Below, piece after piece: positions 6,491 to 14,082 of a stretch of DNA of 16,162 nt. The stretch's first letter is position 1. Each line of letters begins with the position of its first letter. Below the pieces are notes generated by a model that saw only the letters and a list, made by a program, of their open reading frames with translations, searched no databases and was not told the DNA's origin. The translations under genes and the position numbers were made by a program. This DNA comes from Caldisericota bacterium. Its GTDB lineage: Bacteria > Caldisericota > Caldisericia > Cryosericales > Cryosericaceae. The DNA lies in assembly GCA_026390245.1 (NCBI GenBank), contig JAPLGI010000011.1, positions 1-16,162 on the forward strand, read 5' to 3'.

Positions 6491-8619
6491 TGCGATCGCT
6501 GCTGCCCGTCGTCCAGTGTCTCCCGGACCTTCGCTGTCAGAGCGTGCACGGTGAACGGCTTCTGAATGAACTGAACGCCGGCATCCAGTACGCCTCGGTG
6601 GGCAATGACGTTTTCCGTGTAGCCAGACATGTAGAGGACCTTTATCGCCGGGTGGTTTTTGACGATGTTTGCAAAGAGTTCCTTTCCGTTCATCTCAGGC
6701 ATGACAACGTCGGAGAGCAGCAGCTGCACCGTCCCACCGTAGCTGGCAAGAACAGAAAGCGCCTCACGGCCATTTGCCGCTCGCAGGACCGTGTAGCCCT
6801 GCTGCTCAAGGACGCCACGCGCAAGGCTGCGGACCACAGCGTCGTCTTCTGCCAGCAGGATGGTCTCGGTGCCACGGAGGTCCTCGAAAGGAGTCACCCG
6901 TACCTTCTCGACGGGCTCGGGGCTCGTTTCGACCACAGGCAGATAGACCTTGAACGTCGTTCCCTTTCCCGGTTCGCTGTAAACCCAGATATTGCCCCCG
7001 TGCTGCTTCACAATGCCATACACCGTGGCCAGGCCCAGTCCGGTGCCCTTGCCCATCTCCTTGGTTGTGAAGAAGGGTTCGAAGATGTGCTCCTGAGTCT
7101 CGGCGTCCATGCCCATGCCGATGTCACTGACAACCAGCAGGACATAGTGGCCCGGCAGAACCCCCTGGTGATCGGCAGCGTAAGTGGTGTCCAAGTCTGC
7201 CACGCCCGTTTCGATGGTCAGACCGCCACCTTCAGGCATGGCATCCTGCGCGTTGACCGCCAGGTTCATGACCACCTGTTCCAGCTGGCCGACGTCTCCA
7301 AGGAGTGCTGGAATGGAAGGAGCCAAGACGAACTTGAGTGCAATATCCTCACGGAGTGTGTGTCGAAGCAACTCCTCAAACTCCACAAGCATCGTGTTCA
7401 GGTTGAGAGGTTTGAACTCCAGTACCTGTTTGCGCCCGAACGCCATGAGCTGGCGCACCAGGTCCCGGGATTTCTCGGCAGCACGAACGATCTGCTGAAC
7501 GGATTCCCTGTGCGGATCGTCTGCCCTGAGGTCGTCGAGAAGCAATCCCCCGAAGCCAAGGATGGGTGTCAGCAGGTTGTTCAGGTCATGGGCAACACCG
7601 CCGGCCAGGCGGCCGACAGACTCCATCTTCTGTGACTGCCGGTACTGTTCCTCCAGCTTTGCTTTCTCCACCTCCGCCCGCTTGCGCTCGGTGGTGTCCA
7701 GCACCGTGATGAGCCCGGAGGAACGCCCATGCATCTTGGTAGACGTGCCAAAGAGCTGAACCCACTTCTGTCCCCCGTCCCTGGTAACGATCTTGAATTC
7801 ATAGGTCTGGACCGTGTCCTCACCGCGTTCCCGCTTGCGGCCGCGCTCCTTCACGATGTCCTTGTAGTCTGGATGGATGAAGTCCCAGAAGTTCATGGAC
7901 AACAGTTCGTCGATCGAGTAGCCGGTAATGTCCGTCGCGGCCGGGTTTGCGTAGATCCATTTGTCATCCTGGTACAGCAGAATGCCCATCGGAGTCGATT
8001 CAGCAAGAGTCCGAAACTTCGATTCACTCTCATGCAGCTCCCGCAGGAACCTCCCCTGTGCTGCATGATCCGAGAGAATTTTGCCAATCAGCACAGTAGC
8101 CAGCGGATACGTCAGCATGACCGGCAGCCCGATGCTCCTGAGGGTGCTTAGCCTCATGCCCGCAGGCAGTGTGGCTGTAAGCGCGATCATGACAGCGTGG
8201 ACCAGCAGACCAAACACCAGGAGCTGTCTCACCGAGACATCGCCGTCCCGTTTCGTCCAGTAAGCGTGGAATGCCAGGCCAATCAGTCCGGATTCCAGGA
8301 TCACCGACACGCCCATGATGGCTCCCGGACCACTCTGGATGATGCGCAGGGTCGCAGCCATGGCTATGGCCAGCGCGGCGGCAACAGGGCCAAAGAACAG
8401 CGCACACAGGCTTATGACGACTGATCGCCCGTCAAAGATGAGTCCAGGCGCAAGCCTCAGTGGAAGCAGCATGCCGATGACGGCGGCACTGCCAAACAGG
8501 AAGCCCTGCAGCAGCGACTCAGCCTGATTCAGATACTGCCGGCGCTCCCCGATGAATCCGGAGATCACGCTCAGCGCCACCAGCAATGCCAGATTGTAGA
8601 TCAGGTTGACGATGATCAT
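6487..8619 (-). CDS. Membrane-bound hybrid sensor histidine kinase (5TMR-PAS-HisKA-HATPase-REC)
   Basis: 710 residues. The N-terminal part (1-190) has five to six hydrophobic helices with the 5TMR-LYT type pattern (PLRLAPGLIFDGRSVVIS, FFGPVAAALAIAMAATLRI). A PAS domain follows (about 197-315; SKFRTLAESTPMGILLYQ, ending VLDTTERKRAE). HisKA holds phospho-acceptor His344 in GVAHDLNN. The HATPase has N-box Asn452 and Asn456, the G1 motif DIGMG (499-503), an F-box (EPFFTTK) and the G2 motif GTGLGL (525-530). The receiver domain has the acidic pair Asp592/Asp593, phospho-acceptor Asp637 in LLLSDVVMPEMNG and Lys687. All catalytic residues are present. The phosphate would pass from His344 to Asp637, and the final partner (an Hpt protein or regulator) is not in the window. 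ATG 8619 is preceded by AGAGG at normal distance. Confidence 0.93.
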   Translation of the reverse strand: MIIVNLIYNLALLVALSVISGFIGERRQYLNQAESLLQGFLFGSAAVIGMLLPLRLAPGLIFDGRSVVISLCALFFGPVAAALAIAMAATLRIIQSGPGAIMGVSVILESGLIGLAFHAYWTKRDGDVSVRQLLVFGLLVHAVMIALTATLPAGMRLSTLRSIGLPVMLTYPLATVLIGKILSDHAAQGRFLRELHESESKFRTLAESTPMGILLYQDDKWIYANPAATDITGYSIDELLSMNFWDFIHPDYKDIVKERGRKRERGEDTVQTYEFKIVTRDGGQKWVQLFGTSTKMHGRSSGLITVLDTTERKRAEVEKAKLEEQYRQSQKMESVGRLAGGVAHDLNNLLTPILGFGGLLLDDLRADDPHRESVQQIVRAAEKSRDLVRQLMAFGRKQVLEFKPLNLNTMLVEFEELLRHTLREDIALKFVLAPSIPALLGDVGQLEQVVMNLAVNAQDAMPEGGGLTIETGVADLDTTYAADHQGVLPGHYVLLVVSDIGMGMDAETQEHIFEPFFTTKEMGKGTGLGLATVYGIVKQHGGNIWVYSEPGKGTTFKVYLPVVETSPEPVEKVRVTPFEDLRGTETILLAEDDAVVRSLARGVLEQQGYTVLRAANGREALSVLASYGGTVQLLLSDVVMPEMNGKELFANIVKNHPAIKVLYMSGYTENVIAHRGVLDAGVQFIQKPFTVHALTAKVRETLDDGQQRSQ

Positions 8620-8659
8620 CCACTCGCCTCTCTATGCACACTGAACACTCATACAGTCC

Positions 8660-8687
8660 ATGATACGGAAACCCCCATCCCGTACAA
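8660..8687 (-). promoter_or_regulatory. Probable promoter of the histidine kinase gene
   Basis: On the minus strand, TTGTAC (8682-8687), a 16-base spacer and TATCAT (8660-8665). The leader would be about 35 bases. It overlaps a small hairpin (CCCGT/ACGGG, arms 8680-8684 and 8694-8698) between the pirin stop and the kinase, which could weakly terminate pirin transcripts. Confidence 0.4.
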
Positions 8688-8726
8688 CGTGGACGGGTCC
8701 CGGACAGAAACGCGGTATGAGGGCGA

Positions 8727-9428
8727 TCAGGCGGCAACGTCCACAAGCACGAAGCTCCCTCCCGTTGCCGATGCAAGGGAGAGCACTTTCGGCTCCATGC
8801 TTACTCGTCCCTGGTCTCCTTGTTCCAGCAGGGTGCCGTTGAGCGAAATGGATCCGGATGTGACATACAGCAGGACACACTGGTCGACTGTCATGGGGTA
8901 TTCGATGGAAAAAGCTGGTGAGAAGGCCGACAGTGCGATGGAGGCATCTGCATGCATCATCACCGCTCCGGGGTGCCCCCTGCCTGAGGCGACGGTCAGC
9001 AGTCGGTCCTGCCGCGACACTTGTGTGAAGTCTTTCTGCTCATGCGATGGTATCAGATCAGGCTCGTTCGGGAAGATCCATATCTGATAGTACCGCGCCG
9101 AGTCGCTGGTCTGGTTCTTCTCCGTGTGTCGTGTTCCCGTGCCAGCAGAAATGCGATGCACCTCGCCTGCATGGACAATCGTGCGCTCCCGAGCATCATC
9201 GGTGATGGTAAGCTGTCCAGCCAGCATGATCGTGACCAGCTCAAGCTCCTCATGGGGATGCATCCCAAAGCCTTCTCTCGGCTGGACCAGGTCGTCATTG
9301 AAGACGCGCAGCTTGCCCAGGCGCACGTTGCCGGGCACATACCACTCACCGTACGAGAAGAGCCAATAGGCCTGAATCCACGACAGGTCGACAAAATGGC
9401 GTTCCTGTGCCGGTACGCGGATGACCAT
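8727..9428 (-). CDS. Pirin-family bicupin protein
   Basis: 233 residues from ATG 9428. The N-terminal cupin has the pirin metal set: GMHPHEELE (His57, His59) and SAGTGTRHTEKNQ (His101, Glu103). This is the spacing seen in human pirin and in E. coli YhhW, which can show quercetin 2,3-dioxygenase activity. The C-terminal part (about 145-233) is the second, metal-free cupin. The biological substrate is unknown. The ATG has GGGGG six bases upstream; the open frame continues to 9590 but that extension is rich in Cys and Arg and unlike pirins, so I reject it. It is transcribed away from the 5-oxoprolinase genes, with 212 bases between. Confidence 0.88.
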   Translation of the reverse strand: MVIRVPAQERHFVDLSWIQAYWLFSYGEWYVPGNVRLGKLRVFNDDLVQPREGFGMHPHEELELVTIMLAGQLTITDDARERTIVHAGEVHRISAGTGTRHTEKNQTSDSARYYQIWIFPNEPDLIPSHEQKDFTQVSRQDRLLTVASGRGHPGAVMMHADASIALSAFSPAFSIEYPMTVDQCVLLYVTSGSISLNGTLLEQGDQGRVSMEPKVLSLASATGGSFVLVDVAA

Positions 9429-9550
9429 GATAGACCCCCTTGCGATAACCCTGCAGAACCTGCGGCGTACCCGATTCAGACCGACAGGATACTTCTCATC
9501 CGACCCCGATGCCCACGATGAGCATTCGTCTCGTACGTTCTCCTGCCTCA

Positions 9551-9578
9551 GGTATAGGGGAAACGTGCACCGAGTCAA
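9551..9578 (-). promoter_or_regulatory. Probable promoter of the pirin gene
   Basis: On the minus strand, TTGACT (9573-9578), a 16-base spacer and TATACC (9551-9556). The leader would be about 115 bases, which is long and could hold regulation. I saw no recognisable riboswitch in it. Confidence 0.45.
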
Positions 9579-9628
9579 GCGGGAGCACACACGCCGACAC
9601 GATGCGTCGCCAGAACCCGGAAGTGCTG

Positions 9629-9634
9629 TATGAT
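9629..9634 (+). promoter_or_regulatory. -10 box placed for a leaderless pxpBC transcript
   Basis: TATGAT is followed by AGTGTC and then ATG at 9641. No ribosome site is found at a useful distance (a GGAAG lies 17 bases upstream), and no good -35 is visible. The layout matches the one before the PanE-like reductase at 4316. Confidence 0.38.
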
Positions 9635-9640
9635 AGTGTC

Positions 9641-11437
9641 ATGACAGGTCAAGTGCAGATATTATCGGACGGCGACAGCTGCTGGCTTGTCGCCGTTGGG
9701 GATGATGTGTCGCCGTCGACCAGTGCGCGCGTCCATGCACTGCGACGCTCCATAGAAGCGCTGCATCCTGCGTGGCTTGTCGAGATGGTGCCTGGCTACT
9801 GCTCGCTGGGGATGATTGTCCAGCCGCTGCGGGTCTTGCAAGGAGAGGTCGAACAACTCGTATCCAGGGCCACCAGAGACGCCGTCGCCATCCCGCCAGT
9901 GCTGCCCGGGACCGTTACGATCCCGGTGTGTTATGGTGGCGCGTATGGTCCGGACATGGAGATGGTCTGCCGGCATTCGGGACTGAGCGAGCGGGAGGTC
10001 GTGCGACGACACGCCACAACCGGATATCGGTGCTCCATGCTGGGGTTTCTGCCCGGCTTTCCCTACCTCATGGGCCTCGATCCTCTCCTGGCGACGCCCC
10101 GCCTGGAAACACCGCGGACAGCAGTTGCGGCAGGGAGCGTCGGGATAGCAGGTGCACAAACGGGCATCTACCCGGTATCGAGCCCGGGGGGCTGGAACAT
10201 CATCGGTCGGACTCCTCTGGCTTTGTTCGACCCCTTGCGTGAGCAGCCATCGTTGGTGCAGGCAGGAGACACCATTTGCTTTTCCTCCATCAGCTCCGAG
10301 GAATTTGAAGAGCAGCTCTCACATCAATTCACACATTATCCACAGATATGTGATGATTTCGAGTGTGATGAACGTGGATGCAACGTACTGGAGCCCGGCA
10401 TGATGACGACGGTACAGGATGACGGCCGGCGGGGTCTGCAACATCTTGGTGTTCCCGTTTCGGGAGCCATGGATTGCCAGGCGCTGGCGCTCGGGAACCT
10501 TCTGGTCGGCAACAAGGCAGGGACAGCTGCGCTGGAGATCACTCTCTCCGGTCCCCGCCTGGCGTTCACGACAGACGTTCTGGTGGCCCTGACAGGGGTG
10601 GACATGGGCCTGCAGGTTGACGGGCGAGATGCCCCGGCGTGGACTGCGATCCTGGTAAGGGCCGGCAGCATCCTCTCCATGATCGGTCCCAACGGACCCG
10701 GGTGCCGCGCCTGGCTGTGCATCGCCGGCGGCATCGACGTTCCGGAGGTGCTGGGCAGTCGTTCGACCCTGCTACGGTCATCCCTGGGGGGCTATGAAGG
10801 ACGAGCTCTGCATGTGGGAGACTGTCTGCACCTGCGCCCCCTGGCCCAGGAGGCACGGCGTCTGGAGGGATTTTCCTGTCCGGTCGCGTTGTGGCCGTCC
10901 ACTGCCGTGGACATGCCAGTTCCCGTCCTTCCGGGTCCGCAGGCTGACGCGCTGACGCCCGCCGCGCGAGAGGCCTTCCTGGACGGGCTGTGGACAGCAG
11001 GCAATTCCAGTGATCGCATGGGCTATCGGCTGGAGGGACCGCAGCTGACCCTGACAGGCAACGCAGACATCATCTCGGAGGTTGTTCCTGAGGGAGCCGT
11101 CGAGGTAACCGGCTCGGGTCTGCCCATCATCATGCTGGCCGACCGCCAGACAACAGGGGGATATGTCAAGCCCTTCATCGTCGCCTCGGCGGCACTCGGA
11201 TGGCTGGCGCAGTGCCGGCCGGGCGACACTGTCCGCTTTCGCATCTGTTCCCTCAATGAGGCGCGAGAGCTGTTGGAGGAACAGTCCTCTGCACGGAAGG
11301 AACTGGCCCTCCTGCAGTCCGTCTGGCGTCAGTCCCGAACAGGTGGTACACTACAGATGACCGTCAACGGTGCGGAACGCACAATAGAGTGGCATGACGT
11401 GACCCCTCTGGAGGCGAACGATGAGCAGGATGGTTGA
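9641..11437 (+). CDS. pxpBC: 5-oxoprolinase subunits B and C fused in one protein (PxpB-PxpC)
   Basis: 598 residues. Positions 1-227 match PxpB (KipI / allophanate hydrolase subunit 1-like), with GFLPGFPYL (135-143), PRTAVAAGSVGIAG and SSPGGWNIIGRTP (180-192). Positions about 246-598 match PxpC (KipA / subunit 2-like), starting with EPGMMTTVQDDGRRGLQHLG and VSGAMD. Residues 228-245 form a short linker. PxpABC cleaves 5-oxoproline to glutamate using ATP, clearing a damage product of glutamine and glutamate in the cytosol. Separate pxpB and pxpC genes are more common, though fusions are known. I chose ATG 9641 because MTGQVQILSDGD aligns with the usual PxpB start; an ATG at 9602 in the same frame adds 13 residues without a ribosome site. 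The stop overlaps pxpA by 17 bases. Confidence 0.92.
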   Translation: MTGQVQILSDGDSCWLVAVGDDVSPSTSARVHALRRSIEALHPAWLVEMVPGYCSLGMIVQPLRVLQGEVEQLVSRATRDAVAIPPVLPGTVTIPVCYGGAYGPDMEMVCRHSGLSEREVVRRHATTGYRCSMLGFLPGFPYLMGLDPLLATPRLETPRTAVAAGSVGIAGAQTGIYPVSSPGGWNIIGRTPLALFDPLREQPSLVQAGDTICFSSISSEEFEEQLSHQFTHYPQICDDFECDERGCNVLEPGMMTTVQDDGRRGLQHLGVPVSGAMDCQALALGNLLVGNKAGTAALEITLSGPRLAFTTDVLVALTGVDMGLQVDGRDAPAWTAILVRAGSILSMIGPNGPGCRAWLCIAGGIDVPEVLGSRSTLLRSSLGGYEGRALHVGDCLHLRPLAQEARRLEGFSCPVALWPSTAVDMPVPVLPGPQADALTPAAREAFLDGLWTAGNSSDRMGYRLEGPQLTLTGNADIISEVVPEGAVEVTGSGLPIIMLADRQTTGGYVKPFIVASAALGWLAQCRPGDTVRFRICSLNEARELLEEQSSARKELALLQSVWRQSRTGGTLQMTVNGAERTIEWHDVTPLEANDEQDG

Positions 11438-12197
11438 TCTCAACAGTGACGTGGGTGAAAGCTTTGGCGTGTGGACACTCGGCGATGACGCGCACGTCCT
11501 GGACTATGTCAGCAGCGCCAACGTCGCCTGCGGCTTTCATGCAGGCGACCCGCAGGTCATGCTGCAGACGGTACGATTGGCCCATGACCGCGATGTGGCT
11601 GTCGGAGCGCACCCGGGGTATCCGGACCTGGCCGGGTTCGGACGCCGCGCCATGACGTGCACTCCCGATGAAGTCTATGCCTTCTGCCTGTACCAGATTG
11701 GAGCGCTGGCAGCCATCTGTCATGCCGAAGGAGTCCCCTTGAGCCACGTCAAGGCGCATGGAGCCCTGTACAACCAGTCGGCCAGAAATACGAATATCGC
11801 CCGCGCACTTGCACAGGCGACGCGCGATGCGGCGCCGGGTCTGATCCTGCTAGGCCTGCCGGGCTCCCGGCACGAGGCTGCTGCACGCGAACTGGGCGTT
11901 CCGTTTGCAGCCGAGGTGTTTGCTGACCGCGCCTACCGTGCAGATGGTTCACTGGTCGCTCGCTCCCATGCGGGTTCTGTTCTGCATGACCCGGAGGTGA
12001 TCGCGGCGCGTGTCATCAGGATGGTGACTGAGGAAGTCGTCGTGGCAGGGCAAGGGGAAATCGTCCGTGTCCACGCCGACTCGGTCTGCGTCCACGGCGA
12101 CAATCCCACCGCGCTCGCAATCGTCAAAATGGTGCGGCGGGGCCTGGACGGCGCCGGGATCCACGTCGGCCCTCTGCGGAACGTGCTCAGCCTCTAG
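11421..12197 (+). CDS. pxpA: 5-oxoprolinase subunit A (LamB/YcsF family)
   Basis: 258 residues of normal PxpA length. The family marks are VDLNSDVGESFG (5-16), SSANVACGFHAGDP, GAHPGYPDLAGFGRR, SHVKAHGALYNQ and, near the end, VHADSVCVHGDNPTAL. It is the third component of ATP-dependent 5-oxoprolinase and works with PxpB and PxpC encoded just upstream, so a full enzyme can be made from this two-gene operon. ATG 11421 has GGAGG six bases upstream (11410-11414), inside the end of pxpBC; a second in-frame ATG lies at 11430. Its last 11 bases overlap the convergent alkyltransferase gene. Confidence 0.95.
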   Translation: MSRMVDLNSDVGESFGVWTLGDDAHVLDYVSSANVACGFHAGDPQVMLQTVRLAHDRDVAVGAHPGYPDLAGFGRRAMTCTPDEVYAFCLYQIGALAAICHAEGVPLSHVKAHGALYNQSARNTNIARALAQATRDAAPGLILLGLPGSRHEAAARELGVPFAAEVFADRAYRADGSLVARSHAGSVLHDPEVIAARVIRMVTEEVVVAGQGEIVRVHADSVCVHGDNPTALAIVKMVRRGLDGAGIHVGPLRNVLSL

Positions 12198-12666
12198 CGG
12201 CCAGAACCCTCTGCTCGTGCTCCAGCAGCCAGCGCTTTCGGTCGAGCCCTCCTGCGTAGCCGGTGAGCGAGCCGTCGCTGCCAATCACGCGGTGACACGG
12301 AATGATGATGGCGATGGGGTTGTGCCCCACTGCCCCGCCCACCGCGTGTGCCGAGCGTGGATGGCCAATCACCCGAGCAATCTTGCTGTAGCTTGCTGTC
12401 CTGCCAAATGGCACTTTCTTCAAAGCCTTCCAGACGAGCAGCCTGAACTCCGTTCCTTCCGGGCTCAGCGGGACGGAGAACCGCGTTCTTCTGCCACCAA
12501 AGTACTGGCTGAGCTCCGTGATACAGCGCTGGACTGCCTTTGTCCTGCAGGCAGCCTCGGTGTCAATGCTTTCCACAAACGCGACCGACACGATGCCCTG
12601 CTCCGTGCCCGTAACCTCAATAGCTCCAATATCCGTGAAAAGGTATCCCCTATCCAGCTGCTCCAT
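12187..12666 (-). CDS. ogt: Methylated-DNA--protein-cysteine methyltransferase (Ogt/MGMT)
   Basis: 159 residues. It transfers alkyl groups from O6-alkylguanine in DNA to its own cysteine in a single-turnover repair. The active site PCHRV is present (Cys124), with GHNPIAIII before it and IGSDGSLTGYAGGLDRKRWLLEHE after it; the DNA-wedge tyrosine position is kept (ASYSK, Tyr93). The position of the arginine finger, 17 residues before the cysteine in human MGMT (Arg128), is His107 here (SAHAVGG). I chose ATG 12666, with GGGGG six bases upstream. The frame is open to 12711, but that start would overlap the upstream acetyltransferase and adds residues not typical of the family. It is the last gene of the fabZ-acetyltransferase-ogt row. 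Confidence 0.93.
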   Translation of the reverse strand: MEQLDRGYLFTDIGAIEVTGTEQGIVSVAFVESIDTEAACRTKAVQRCITELSQYFGGRRTRFSVPLSPEGTEFRLLVWKALKKVPFGRTASYSKIARVIGHPRSAHAVGGAVGHNPIAIIIPCHRVIGSDGSLTGYAGGLDRKRWLLEHEQRVLAARG

Positions 12667-12688
12667 CACGCACCCCCTGAACGGCCAA

Positions 12689-13252
12689 TCACGTTTGTGC
12701 CACAGCATCAACCTCTACGGGCAATTCCTTGATGCGCCGAGCGGGGACACCGGCGTACATGCCATTTGCGGCGCAGTCCTTGTTGATGACGGCCCCTGCC
12801 GCTATGACGCAACCGTCCCCGATCGTCACACCCGGCAGGATGACCACACGCGCCCCAATCCAGCAGCCATCGCCCACTGTGATAGGTTGTGGATGGACAC
12901 GCCCCGCCCTCTCGGTCGCCGGTCCCGGAAAGTGCGTCGACGTGCAGAACAGCACTTCCATGCCCAACCCGCACTTCTTGCCGATACGGATGGGGGCTGA
13001 ACCGTCAAAGAAACAGCGGTAGTTGACGAACGTGCCTGCTCCAATGACGATGTCGCGGCCGGCAAAGTAGCATCCGGGGCGGATTCCATTTGTCGCGGTC
13101 CGTATGCCGTAGAGACGCATCAGTGATGCCCTCACCGGGTTCACAAGCAGGGAGCTGGCTGCCAGCCAGTTGATGAAGAACCCCCGCCACATGCGGTCGG
13201 CGACGGTGATGATGGCCGTCAATCGATCTGTGCCGCTGTGCTGCACTGCCAT
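12689..13252 (-). CDS. Hexapeptide-repeat O-acetyltransferase (Maa/NodL/CysE-like LbH family)
   Basis: 187 residues. From about residue 65 the protein is a left-handed beta-helix of hexapeptide repeats (IVIGAGTFVNYRC, IRIGKKCGLG, ITVGDGCWIGARVVILPGVTIGDGCVIAAGAVI), closing with YAGVPARRIKEL. His107 in TSTHFPG fits the catalytic histidine of maltose/galactoside acetyltransferases, which use acetyl-CoA. The first 60 residues are not the usual Maa N-terminal helix domain; they include a hydrophobic, perhaps amphipathic, stretch (RGFFINWLAASSLLVNPVRASLMRLYG), as seen in some polysaccharide acetyltransferases. The acceptor is unknown. ATG 13252 has GGGGG seven bases upstream; a GTG at 13258 is too close to that site. 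The gene ends 22 bases before ogt. Confidence 0.85.
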   Translation of the reverse strand: MAVQHSGTDRLTAIITVADRMWRGFFINWLAASSLLVNPVRASLMRLYGIRTATNGIRPGCYFAGRDIVIGAGTFVNYRCFFDGSAPIRIGKKCGLGMEVLFCTSTHFPGPATERAGRVHPQPITVGDGCWIGARVVILPGVTIGDGCVIAAGAVINKDCAANGMYAGVPARRIKELPVEVDAVAQT

Positions 13253-13327
13253 GTCCACACCCCCTGCTGGTTCGTGACGCTGCCCTTGCGTTCCCTGCCG
13301 CGAGCCACTTTCATCGACAAGCCTCCA

Positions 13328-13831
13328 TCAGCCTCCAACATTGCCCTCCTGGTTGGAAGGAGAACGATGGGGGCGGAACGTACATGTCACAATCGCAACG
13401 GCTGCGCGGATCCCACCCATCCATGCCTCCATCCTGCTTTCGACGACCCCGTGCCGTATCGAGACCACACTTCCCGTAAGTCTGACAACTGCCCCGGGGG
13501 GCACTGCCCTGAGGAACCGCGCTTCCTGTATGCCGACAAAGTAGACGATCTGACCCGAGTAGCGCGGTGTCGTCAGCATCATCAGCGAAGCGGCCTGCGC
13601 CATTGTCTCGATGATGATCACACCGGGGGTCACCGGAAATCCCGGAAAATGCCCCACATAGTAGAGACTGCCCTCTGCATACGTCGCCTGAGCTGCCACA
13701 CTGACCCCAGGAACGACATCTGCTGGGCCGTTGACGAAGAGAAATGGCTCTCTCTGGGGCAACAGTTCACGTACCTGTTCCCGGCTAAGTCTGAGAGTGC
13801 CACGAGTTTCTACAGTTGCTTCCGATACCAT
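13328..13831 (-). CDS. fabZ: 3-hydroxyacyl-ACP dehydratase, FabZ type
   Basis: 167 residues with a single hot-dog fold. The motifs are LLPQREPFLFVN (24-34), GHFPGFPVTPGVIIIETMAQA (60-80) with catalytic His61 and Glu75, and FVGIQEARFLRAVPPGA, corresponding to the FxxIDxxRFRxPVxPG region of FabZ. It would dehydrate 3-hydroxyacyl-ACP to trans-2-enoyl-ACP in fatty acid elongation. It stands apart from other fab genes here, and the usual LPHRxPFL reads LPQREPFL, so a specialised acyl chain is possible. ATG 13831 has GAGAGG six bases upstream; the ATG at 13837 touches that site and is less likely. It probably begins a transcript with the acetyltransferase and ogt, after a 75-base gap. Confidence 0.9.
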   Translation of the reverse strand: MVSEATVETRGTLRLSREQVRELLPQREPFLFVNGPADVVPGVSVAAQATYAEGSLYYVGHFPGFPVTPGVIIIETMAQAASLMMLTTPRYSGQIVYFVGIQEARFLRAVPPGAVVRLTGSVVSIRHGVVESRMEAWMGGIRAAVAIVTCTFRPHRSPSNQEGNVGG

Positions 13832-13891
13832 GTTCATCCTCTCACACGGAGTGCCCGTCTGCCTACGTCGAATGCGCAGAACTGGAATTTC

Positions 13892-13919
13892 ATTCTATGC
13901 AGTTCGCTCCCCGTGACCA
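13892..13919 (-). promoter_or_regulatory. Weak candidate promoter for fabZ
   Basis: On the minus strand, TGGTCA (13914-13919), a 16-base spacer and TAGAAT (13892-13897). It is the best match in the 245-base gap between fabZ and the DUF427 gene, but the -35 is only four of six. Confidence 0.25.
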
Positions 13920-14025
13920 GTGCAGCGTTGGGGACTGTTTCGAGCTTTGCAGGCGACGAAAGCTGTTGACAGTGAGGGTGGTCCTGACGACGTGCCTGCC
14001 TGCCCTGGCTGCGGTGGATCATGCG

Positions 14026-14053
14026 TTGCCACACAAGCCGCCCGTGGTATACT
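14026..14053 (+). promoter_or_regulatory. Promoter of the DUF427 gene
   Basis: TTGCCA (14026-14031), a 16-base spacer and TATACT (14048-14053). The start site would fall near 14060, giving a short leader of about 23 bases that carries the ribosome site. Confidence 0.6.
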
Positions 14054-14082
14054 TCACTCAATCCTCAAAGGGGGTGGCACAT

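Noticed and set aside
5300..6565. Long open frame on the plus strand (421 codons)
   Set aside because: It lies antisense to the SDR end, tetR and DUF1294 genes, crosses the tetR operator and promoter, is rich in His, Cys and Gln, and resembles no family.
6544..7635. Long open frame on the plus strand (363 codons)
   Set aside because: It is antisense to the histidine kinase, which has all expected domains and catalytic residues; this is a shadow of its codon bias.
9429..9590. N-terminal extension of pirin to the ATG at 9590
   Set aside because: The extra 54 residues are Cys/Arg-rich and not pirin-like, and ATG 9428 has a proper ribosome site.
12067..12732. Plus-strand open frame of 221 codons
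   Set aside because: It overlaps the end of pxpA and is antisense to the well-supported ogt gene; its composition is not protein-like.
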